Source of the DNA: an uncultured Ruminococcus sp.
GTDB lineage: Bacteria > Bacillota > Clostridia > Oscillospirales > Ruminococcaceae
Assembly: GCA_900554975.1 (NCBI GenBank)
Contig: USJI01000059.1
Coordinates: 1-6,745 of the forward strand
Length of the DNA: 6,745 bases
Reading direction: 5' to 3'
In this document: positions 1 through 5,841 of the stretch, one piece after another
Layout of the letters: each line of letters starts with the position of its first letter
How positions within the stretch are numbered: the stretch's first letter is position 1
Notes under the pieces: model-generated
The model's database searches: none
Seen by the model: only the letters and a program-made list of their open reading frames with translations
What the model was told of the DNA's origin: nothing
Program-made: the position numbers and the translations under genes

Positions 1-100
1 GGTCTGAACCAGAAATTTTCTTCTGTAAATTCCTTTGTAACGAGAATACCATATTCATATTGCTATGCATTCTGCTATATTCCAAATCATAACGCATCAT
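1..100 (-). CDS. Possible start of a hypothetical protein, cut by the left edge
   Basis: On the minus strand a GGAGGA motif (complement of 101-106) stands directly before two consecutive ATG codons (98-100 and 95-97). From there the frame stays open for 33 codons to the window edge, reading MMRYDLEYSRMHSNMNMVFS and onwards. The second ATG has the better spacing from the ribosome binding site, about 4 bases. The peptide is too short to assign and I do not recognise it. It diverges from the broken replication gene to its right. It could be the first 33 residues of a real gene that continues outside the window, or a chance open frame. Confidence 0.4.
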   Translation of the reverse strand, partial: MMRYDLEYSRMHSNMNMVFSLQRNLQKKISGSD

Positions 101-230
101 TCCTCCGTAAAAATATTTGATATTGCTTCTTAACATCTGCTGTTCTCATGCGGCTTAATGGAATTTCAGACTGATCATTTAAAATTATATTTTCGCTTGT
201 GATTTTATAAATGTGCAGATAATTTACTAA

Positions 231-1319
231 ATATATGTTATACTTAACCGCAATTTAAAGAGAATTAATTTAAATGGCCATTATAAGTGCCTTAAATATG
301 CACAAGATGGTATTATTATATCATTTCGCAAATGTAGTGAAAATGAACAGAAACGGAAAGGTTTCAGTTTCCCCTATAAACTTTTTTTAGTTGTAAATCC
401 TTCCAGACTAATTGTAGCCAACACATTTGTAAATAAAATACTCCATGCTGATGATTTTATACGTTCCATGCATATTCTTGATGATAAAATAAATAGTATT
501 TTCGGAACGTTAATTCCTGAGATATCCAGGACTGACTATTTTGATCTTAGTCGTATTGACATAACAAAGGATATTCACAATATACCTGAAAATATTATTC
601 ATGAATATATCAGAATAACAAGAAAACTTCCTCTTCATTATGGCTATCATCTGAATAACCAGCTTGAAGAAAAATGTACTTCATACAGTCAGGAAGATTC
701 TGTTAATATTATAAATGACACAAACAAAACAGAATTTGTTCTGTATAATAAACATAAAGCAACAATTGATCAGGGTTATCCGGAAGATGTTCAGAAACAA
801 TATAAGGACGTTCTTAGAATGGAACTACGCTGTGGCAGAAATTTCATCAGAAAGAAAACAAAAGATATGTACGCATCGGAAGCTTTGGAATATTTCTACC
901 ATAATATGCAACCTGTTGTTTCAGATATATTCAACAGACTTTTCCTGTGTGGAAATGATACATGCTTCTTATCATACAGCTGGCTGAAAAAAATGATTAA
1001 ACGCCTCACAGGGAGCAAGAAAAAGAAACGAGAAAAAATGCTGAATCTTGCAATTGCTTTATACAAGAATCCAGATAAGGAATTTGATGATGTACTGTTC
1101 AGACTTTTTAATAGTGACAAAGCAAGAAATAATGTGATATCATACTTTGTCAGTATAAACCTGTCACCAATTGCCATTCCAACTCAGGATATTCCATATT
1201 TACAGTCGCTTAACTCTCTTCTGGAATTCAAAATGCTGAGTGAAGATGAAAAATTCTACTTTAAATTTGTGCAACACAAAGAGCGAAACAAGGAAATATT
1301 TTTGAATTACTTTATTTAA
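231..1319 (+). pseudogene. Replication initiator-like protein (phage/plasmid gpII / Rep type), 5' end broken
   Basis: The frame is open from 231 to the stop at 1317-1319, but its first ATG is at 468. That ATG has no purine-rich ribosome binding site, and the frame between 231 and 467 holds no ATG, GTG or TTG. The upstream codons still read as good protein (for example NGHYKCLKYAQDG, then FPYKLFLVVNPSRLI), so homology probably begins before 468. Counting from M468, motifs resembling rolling-circle initiators of the phage-CRI/Rep_trans kind are LSRIDITKDI (27-36), FVLYNKH (90-96) and LRMELR (116-121). A lysine-rich stretch lies near residues 174-190. Such proteins nick and initiate replication of the excised circular form. 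The real N-terminus may be the short frame-2 peptide at 158-199, cut off by a TGA at 200. The family call comes from motif resemblance only; the broken 5' end is directly visible. Confidence 0.55.
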
Positions 1320-1322
1320 TCT

Positions 1323-2519
1323 TTATTTACATTTAACAGTCTTCCCTTTGAATCCTGGTTCTTGTCTTTTTCTGTTCGGATCAGCCTTATCTCTTTCACG
1401 CTGTCTTCTTTTAGCTGCCGTTGCAGCGCATTGATGACTACAAAATTTCTTCTTGTTTGTATTTGATACGAAATATTTACTACATGTTACATTCTGACAC
1501 TTATGAATACGTTCTCCATTAGTACATAATAAAAAAAGTTCTTGATATATACCCTCATACATATATCGAAATTTATGAATGGCTCTAAATTTACTTTTTT
1601 CAGGATTTATATCAAGAACCTGACGTACATTTGAAATGCCTTCGGTAATACTGTCCGCCAGCACCCTGGGTCCAATTTTACAAATAATTTGTTTTAATTC
1701 ATAATTGTACTCAAATTCATTTTCAGATGTTATATCATAATTTTCATCGATCTTAAAAGAATAGCCATTTTTTTTAATATAAAACATTAATTTACTGATT
1801 AAATCAGCTAAGTCATCATAATAATTCCTTAATTCGCCTGATTCCTTTGAAGTATGCTTACATAATTCGGATAATGCCTTTAAGATCTTGTCAACAGAAC
1901 CACTATGTAAAGTATCATATTCTTCATATTGAAAATTCAATCTTAATTTTCCTGTAAAAGTATAATTAATGTGCTCTTCGAGGTCATTAAAGCATTTATC
2001 CCAAATTCTCTCAAAAATAAGCACATATAATAAACTGCATATAAGTTTTTTCATATCCGGAGTTTTGTTTTTCAGCTCACTCAATAACATTAAATAGTTC
2101 TTTGCATTTACTACATATTTACAAAACTCTGAACGTAACATGCAATCATGATGAAAAAAAGGGTGAGGGTGATCGTATTCTTCCATGTAATCATATAACC
2201 TTCTCACACTTATATTTTCTTCTTTATTCTCTGAAATAATCGCAGATGAATAAGGTAGACCATACATATTACAAAATTCAATAATTTGATTATCTTTCTT
2301 TACATCAATTTTAGAAAGCTTCATAATTATATACTGATCTTCTTTATATTCATCAACAAAAATTTCTTTTAACTTAAGCTCTTTTTTAATATCGTCTTTA
2401 CCAAAATATTCATCAGATACGATGTATATTTTGTTATTATATTCAAATAATTTATAATTTCCAACATAATTTTCCACAAAGAAACCATAATCGTATTCGA
2501 GAATTTTATATTCTGCCAT
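1323..2519 (-). CDS. DUF6076-like protein with a C-terminal CGNR-style zinc finger
   Basis: The protein has 398 residues when started at the ATG at 2517-2519 (MAEYKILEYDYG). An AGGAGG lies 6 bases upstream of that ATG, whereas an ATG five codons earlier overlaps the ribosome binding site itself. The body is an uncharacterised, mostly helical and charged region with a His-rich patch DHPHPFFHHDC at about 116-126. Near the C-terminus four cysteines at 341, 346, 360 and 364 form C-x4-C-x13-C-x3-C. They are followed by a very basic tail (AAKRRQRERD), which resembles the zinc finger of CGNR/DUF6076 proteins. That layout suggests nucleic-acid binding, perhaps regulation, but the function is unknown. 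It is opposite in strand to all the intact element genes, convergent with the Rep remnant (3-base gap) and divergent from the lysine-rich gene. It looks more AT-rich than the integrase gene, so it may be separately acquired cargo. Confidence 0.8.
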   Translation of the reverse strand: MAEYKILEYDYGFFVENYVGNYKLFEYNNKIYIVSDEYFGKDDIKKELKLKEIFVDEYKEDQYIIMKLSKIDVKKDNQIIEFCNMYGLPYSSAIISENKEENISVRRLYDYMEEYDHPHPFFHHDCMLRSEFCKYVVNAKNYLMLLSELKNKTPDMKKLICSLLYVLIFERIWDKCFNDLEEHINYTFTGKLRLNFQYEEYDTLHSGSVDKILKALSELCKHTSKESGELRNYYDDLADLISKLMFYIKKNGYSFKIDENYDITSENEFEYNYELKQIICKIGPRVLADSITEGISNVRQVLDINPEKSKFRAIHKFRYMYEGIYQELFLLCTNGERIHKCQNVTCSKYFVSNTNKKKFCSHQCAATAAKRRQRERDKADPNRKRQEPGFKGKTVKCK

Positions 2520-2525
2520 AAAAGT

Positions 2526-2531
2526 CCTCCT
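2526..2531 (-). promoter_or_regulatory. Ribosome binding site deciding the start of the zinc-finger gene
   Basis: The plus-strand CCTCCT reads AGGAGG on the minus strand and lies 6 bases before the ATG at 2519. The longer possible start at 2534 would put this Shine-Dalgarno sequence inside the coding region, so the shorter 398-residue protein is preferred. Confidence 0.8.
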
Positions 2532-2544
2532 CATTTAAGAAAAA

Positions 2545-2572
2545 ACCATAAATCAAAATAAAAAACAGACAA
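2545..2572 (-). promoter_or_regulatory. Candidate promoter of the zinc-finger gene
   Basis: Reading the minus strand, TTGTCT (complement of 2567-2572) and TATGGT (complement of 2545-2550) are separated by 16 bases. They lie a suitable distance upstream of the ribosome binding site. Both boxes are imperfect matches to the sigma-A consensus, so this is a weak call in very AT-rich DNA. Confidence 0.3.
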
Positions 2573-2593
2573 TGTCATACAAACGTCATTTTT

Positions 2594-2618
2594 ATTATAT
2601 GATATTTTCTGATATAAT
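2594..2618 (+). promoter_or_regulatory. Extended -10 promoter within a palindrome, upstream of the lysine-rich gene
   Basis: TGATATAAT at 2610-2618 is a perfect extended -10 element (TGn followed by TATAAT), about 64 bases before the ATG at 2682. No convincing -35 box is seen, which fits an extended -10 promoter. The -10 is the right arm of an inverted repeat: ATTATAT at 2594-2600 and ATATAAT at 2612-2618, separated by 11 bases. A repressor bound there would cover the promoter. The operator role is inference, since such AT-rich palindromes also arise by chance. Confidence 0.5.
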
Positions 2619-2681
2619 GCTATTATAGCAAAACTTCTATTAGGAGTCAAGCTAAATAATAAAAAATTGGAGGACATAACA

Positions 2682-3044
2682 ATGTCAAAAGATTTATATT
2701 TTAACGATGATACCTTTACAGCTGAAGATGCTGGTAATGCATTTTATGGTGAGTTCAAGAAGTACAAAAAACACAAGAAAGCAAAAAAGAAAAATAAAAA
2801 GAGGCGAAAAAAGCTTGAAAAGAAGCGAATGAACAAGCTTAAGAAAAAACTTAAGAAAAAGCTGGAAAAAGAGTACTATAAAAAATATTATGAGAAGTAC
2901 AAAGAACTTGAGCATGGTGTATCAATCATGAATCAACTGCTTGGTGGATTAACTTCTCAGATATCTTTGCCATCACTCAACAGTATTTGTAAATCAAACA
3001 AAAATAACGAAATTATTGACGCTTCTTACAAAGAGGTCAATTAA
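2682..3044 (+). CDS. Lysine-rich, probably coiled-coil small protein of unknown function
   Basis: The protein has 120 residues. The start at ATG 2682 follows GGAGG (2669-2673) with an 8-base spacer; a TTG at 2667 overlaps the ribosome binding site and is rejected. The N-terminal 20 residues are acidic (MSKDLYFNDDTFTAEDAG). Residues 26-75 are dominated by lysine and arginine with regularly placed leucines and tyrosines (such as NKLKKKLKKKLEKEYYKKYY), predicting a long basic helix or coiled coil. The C-terminal 40 residues are uncharged to mixed. There is no signal peptide or membrane segment. I do not recognise a named family. It lies immediately upstream of the FtsK-like remnant and probably shares its transcript, so a DNA-binding accessory role in replication or transfer is plausible but unproven. 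Confidence 0.75.
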   Translation: MSKDLYFNDDTFTAEDAGNAFYGEFKKYKKHKKAKKKNKKRRKKLEKKRMNKLKKKLKKKLEKEYYKKYYEKYKELEHGVSIMNQLLGGLTSQISLPSLNSICKSNKNNEIIDASYKEVN

Positions 3045-3046
3045 CA

Positions 3047-3124
3047 ATGAAGGTTTGCTTTATAGGTAAGCTTTATCATGCATCAGTTTTAAGATTATTT
3101 ACTCGTTTGCCCGTTCATTCGTAA
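3047..3124 (+). other. Short open frame at the presumed deletion junction
   Basis: An ATG only 2 bases after the stop of the lysine-rich gene opens a 25-codon frame (MKVCFIGKLYHASVLRLF and on) ending at a TAA at 3122-3124. A GAGG lies about a dozen bases upstream, within the end of the preceding gene. The tight spacing suggests it is the true beginning of the next gene in the operon, whose remainder was lost when the following FtsK-like gene was truncated. It resembles nothing I recognise and may be non-functional. Confidence 0.25.
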
Positions 3125-3138
3125 AGGATGAATTAACA

Positions 3139-3981
3139 AGTGTCTACGTTATAGGAGAGATAGTTAAGGAAATGGAACGAAGGATGAAGTTATCTGACGA
3201 TGAACTGGATAAACTTCCTGAAATAGTTTTGATCATAGATGAGATGGTTTCACTGTCAAGGAATATGAACAAGAAACTGTTTCAATTTTTTTCAAACGCT
3301 ATAACTGATTTCCTGAGACGAGGACGTCATGCTAAGATACATATTGCAATTGGGGCACAAGATCCGACAAAAGAAAATTTGAAGATTTCTCTTGATAATA
3401 TTACTACTCGGGTAGCATTTCGTTGTAATAGCCGCTATTCCTCACAAGTGATTATAGGTCAATCAGGTGCTGAATGTCTTGGAAGAAAGGGAGAAATGCT
3501 GTTTACTTCTGTAGACTATCCTGTTCCGAAGCGTATTCATGGAACTTATATCACAATGGAAGAACTTAAATGTGCCCTGTCACATATAAAGAATTCCGGT
3601 CATGATCTAAGTAACAAATTTGTTATTCCCGAAGTTGATATTTCTCAAATGCAATCTGGCAATCCCAGAAATTTCTATATTTCTGATATTTCAGTTGATG
3701 ACAGTGAAAACAAAAAATTTGCTGATATTATAATGTGGACATTATCTAATAAAAAAGTATCAGCTAATAAACTGGCTGATATATTCCACATGGGAAACAA
3801 AGCCCATAATATTATTAATAGTCTATGTGATATGAAGATTGTTTCCGAACAAAATGCCAAACAGCCCAGAACTGTTGTACCGACTTGCGTTGATGATATT
3901 TCTGATGATGTACTGGAATTTCTGTCTAAATATGGTTACTCAAAAGAAGTAATTTCTGATGCCATAAGCAACCGTGTTTAA
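3139..3981 (+). pseudogene. FtsK/SpoIIIE-type DNA translocase, N-terminal half missing
   Basis: Full FtsK-like pumps carry Walker A, Walker B and a C-terminal winged helix. Only the later parts remain here. Counting from the ATG at 3172, Walker B is EIVLIIDEM (17-25, with D23 and E24). GAQDPT (61-66) corresponds to the usual ATQRPS motif. Residues 76-111, ending in GRKGEMLF, match the conserved segment after it. A gamma-like winged helix spans about 183-237 and ends in PRTVV. No GxxGxGK(S/T) is encoded anywhere upstream, so ATP hydrolysis should be impossible. The homologous EIVKEMERR runs through the first ATG, and the frame stays open back to 3070, so 3172 is only a surviving internal methionine with a poor ribosome binding site. 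In the intact state this protein would pump DNA between cells or segregate the element. A short DNA-binding product could still be made from 3172. Confidence 0.85.
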
Positions 3982-4051
3982 CACAAATCACTTGGCTCTA
4001 TATACTTATGGTGAATAAATACGAAAATCATCTATTGTCACTGATATATTA

Positions 4052-4067
4052 TATAATTACAGGGAGG
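4052..4067 (+). promoter_or_regulatory. Candidate -10 box and ribosome binding site of the excisionase gene
   Basis: TATAAT at 4052-4057 is a consensus -10 hexamer, but a TTGTCA at 4035-4040 is only 11 bases away, too close to act as its -35. The -10 also lies very near the start codon. GGGAGG at 4062-4067, 7 bases before the ATG at 4075, is a strong Shine-Dalgarno and supports that start over the methionine three codons later. Confidence 0.4.
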
Positions 4068-4074
4068 AATACAT

Positions 4075-4299
4075 ATGCGTCTTATGAATACCATCAACGA
4101 AACCGCAAGATTGTGTCAGAAGAAGGACATCGGCATTAGCCGCAATCACATCCGATATCTGGCAAAAAACGGTCTTATCCCTTCTGTCAGAATAGGTAAT
4201 AAGATTCTAATAAACTGGGACAAGCTGATGGAATACCTTAATACCAGTACTCTTGAACCTGAAAAGGATTCTGATAGAATCCGAAAAATCTCGGCCTAA
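4075..4299 (+). CDS. xis: Excisionase-like DNA-binding protein (MerR/Xis-type winged helix)
   Basis: A 74-residue basic protein. The pattern INETARLCQKKDIGISRNHIRYLA followed by GLIPSVRIGNKILINWDKLMEYL is typical of the helix-turn-helix family shared by Tn916-type excisionases and other MerR-like small binders (quoted here as separate segments: recognition helix about residues 22-31, wing about 36-47, final helix 49-55). Xis proteins bend DNA at the attachment sites and steer the integrase towards excision. The gene lies directly upstream of the integrase, separated by a hairpin and 56 bases, as expected for an xis-int pair. It appears intact, with a strong ribosome binding site. Alternatively it could act mainly as a transcriptional regulator of the integrase; both roles are known in the family. 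Confidence 0.8.
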   Translation: MRLMNTINETARLCQKKDIGISRNHIRYLAKNGLIPSVRIGNKILINWDKLMEYLNTSTLEPEKDSDRIRKISA

Positions 4300-4304
4300 G
4301 CAGC

Positions 4305-4333
4305 AAACCGGAACGCATCAGGCGTTCCGGTTT
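4305..4333 (+). promoter_or_regulatory. Perfect 12-bp hairpin between xis and int
   Basis: AAACCGGAACGC (4305-4316) and its exact reverse complement GCGTTCCGGTTT (4322-4333) flank a 5-base loop. The stem begins 5 bases after the xis stop and ends 8 bases before the AAAGGAG of the integrase gene. Only three T residues, part of the stem itself, follow the GC-rich arm, so it is a poor intrinsic terminator in the plus direction. It may be a partial terminator, an mRNA-stability or processing element tuning integrase relative to excisionase, or a protein-binding palindrome. Confidence 0.7.
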
Positions 4334-4355
4334 ACTCAAAGAAAGGAGCTTTATA

Positions 4356-5801
4356 ATGGCAACAGTTAAGAAGCACACATTAAAAAACGGTAACATTTCC
4401 TTTTATATCCGTGGTTACGCAGGATATGACAGCAACGGAAAGCAGATAGAACACTGCAAAACCTGGAAACCCAGACCCGGAATGACTGCAAAGCAAATCG
4501 AAAAGGCTCTTCAGAAGGAAGTCGTAAAGTTTGAGGAAGAAATTAATAATGGTACTTGTTTTGACAGCAACACACGATTCGCTGAATACGCCGGAGTTTG
4601 GCTTGAAAACAACAAGCCTCCTGTATTGGCACCAAAAACTTATGAACGTTACAAGGCTTTACTGAAAAACATTTGTGCAGCTATTGGTGAAATCAGGCTT
4701 TGTAAACTCCAGTCACATCATTTACAGGAATTTTACAATAATCTTCGTGAAAATGGAATTAAGAAGACAGGCAGTTATGCCTATTCTGACAAGCTTGCTG
4801 ATATTGTGAAGGAGCAGTCCATTACAAGAGCAAAGCTTTCTGAATTAAGCAGTGTTAGCTCAGCAACCGTTTCTTCAGCTTGCGGGGGAATGCGTATCAG
4901 CATTGAATCTGCTGATAAAATATCTTCAGCACTCGGTTTCAAAGTAAACAAGCTGTTTGAGGTTCATAGTGAAACAGGTGGATTATCCTCTAAAACCATT
5001 CTTCATCATCACAGACTTATCAGTACTATACTGGCTCAGGCGGCAAGGGAAAGACTTGTACCATTCAATGTTGCAGACAAAAACTACATGAAAGCTCCAA
5101 AGCTTGAGCGTAAAGAAGCAACTTTCCTCGATGATAAACAAATTCAAACTGTGCTTGAACTTTTGGAAAACGAACACATAAAGTGGAAAACCGCCATGTA
5201 TCTACTGATTTTCAGCGGTATGAGAAGAGGAGAACTTATGGGACTCGAATGGAACGATATTGATTTTGATAATCATGTCATACATATCCGTCAGACCAGT
5301 CAATACGTCAACGGTATGGGAATAATAACCAAATCACCTAAGAATTATTCTTCGGCAAGAGCCATAAAACTTTCTGATAATGTTTTCAACTTGTTGGAGC
5401 AATACAGAAATTACTGGCTGAATCTGCGTCAGGAACTTTCAGGTTACTGGAAACCATTCATTGAAATCACCCTTACAGATGGAAGTAAACAAATAGTCAG
5501 AAATGAACGTCTGTTTATAAAAGATGATACAACACCTATGAATCCGGATTCGCTGACAGACTGGGTGTCAAAGTTTGTAAATAAAAATAATCTTCCGCAT
5601 TTTTCGCCTCATTCACTCAGACATACCCATGCCACAATCCTGATTGCAAGCGGCGTCAATATTCCAACAGTTTCCAGAAGACTTGGGCATTCAAGTATTT
5701 CAACTACGACCAATGTCTATGCCCATGCCATACAGTCAGCCGATGAGATTGCTTCTGAAGTTATTGATGACAAGCTGAATTCCTGTAAAAATGCCAAATA
5801 A
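4356..5801 (+). CDS. int: Tyrosine-family site-specific integrase with an inserted XRE-type helix-turn-helix domain
   Basis: The protein has 481 residues; AAAGGAG (4342-4348) lies 7 bases before the ATG. It cuts and rejoins DNA at attachment sites to insert and excise the element. Order of domains: an N-terminal arm-binding, AP2-like region (about 1-65); a SAM-like core-binding domain (about 73-135, resuming about 208-240); and the catalytic domain (about 255-470). The full catalytic set is visible: R290 (SGMRRGEL), K326 (ITKSPKN), H419 and R422 (HSLRHTH), H445 (RRLGHS) and nucleophile Y455 (TNVYAH). Residues 141-205 (AYSDKLADIVKEQSITRAKL to NKLFEVHSE) form a complete XRE/HTH_3-like fold in the middle of the core-binding domain. 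Its insertion explains a length some 65-80 residues above the usual 380-410. No frameshift or missing residue is seen, so it is probably active. Confidence 0.95.
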   Translation: MATVKKHTLKNGNISFYIRGYAGYDSNGKQIEHCKTWKPRPGMTAKQIEKALQKEVVKFEEEINNGTCFDSNTRFAEYAGVWLENNKPPVLAPKTYERYKALLKNICAAIGEIRLCKLQSHHLQEFYNNLRENGIKKTGSYAYSDKLADIVKEQSITRAKLSELSSVSSATVSSACGGMRISIESADKISSALGFKVNKLFEVHSETGGLSSKTILHHHRLISTILAQAARERLVPFNVADKNYMKAPKLERKEATFLDDKQIQTVLELLENEHIKWKTAMYLLIFSGMRRGELMGLEWNDIDFDNHVIHIRQTSQYVNGMGIITKSPKNYSSARAIKLSDNVFNLLEQYRNYWLNLRQELSGYWKPFIEITLTDGSKQIVRNERLFIKDDTTPMNPDSLTDWVSKFVNKNNLPHFSPHSLRHTHATILIASGVNIPTVSRRLGHSSISTTTNVYAHAIQSADEIASEVIDDKLNSCKNAK

Positions 5802-5808
5802 ATAATTA

Positions 5809-5841
5809 ATGGGTACGACTTATGCCGTACCCATATTTTTT
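5809..5841 (+). terminator. Intrinsic terminator after the integrase gene
   Basis: ATGGGTACG (5809-5817) and CGTACCCAT (5826-5834) form a perfect 9-bp stem with an 8-base loop, followed by A and six T residues (5836-5841). It begins 8 bases after the integrase stop. The T-run overlaps the stop codon of the Rpn remnant coming from the other side. The hairpin may also end minus-strand transcripts, although the T-run is poorer in that direction. Confidence 0.85.

Noticed and set aside
274..390. Small plus-strand frame from ATG 274 (MAIISALNMHKMVLLYHF and on)
   Set aside because: It overlaps the Rep-like frame in another phase; the Rep phase reads as far better protein and there is no ribosome binding site for the small frame.
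715..1177. Open frames of about 90 codons at 715-987 (plus) and 896-1177 (minus)
   Set aside because: Both lie inside the Rep-like frame, have no ribosome binding site and read as low-quality protein; they are shadows of the real frame.
2667..2681. TTG start at 2667 for the lysine-rich protein
   Set aside because: The TTG overlaps the GGAGG ribosome binding site that serves the ATG at 2682.
2694..2915. Minus-strand 73-codon frame rich in Phe, Leu and Ile that looks like a membrane protein
   Set aside because: It is the antisense of the lysine codons (AAA/AAG read as TTT/CTT) of the lysine-rich gene, which has a proper ribosome binding site; the hydrophobicity is an artefact.
3675..3860. Minus-strand 61-codon frame
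   Set aside because: It is antisense to the FtsK-like winged-helix region, which has clear family motifs; no start signals are present.
4305..4333. Hairpin after xis as a simple intrinsic terminator
   Set aside because: Only three T residues follow the GC-rich arm, and the integrase gene beyond has no clear promoter of its own, so full termination here is unlikely; kept as a regulatory hairpin.
4983..5177. Minus-strand 64-codon frame
   Set aside because: It lies antisense within the integrase gene and has no supporting signals.
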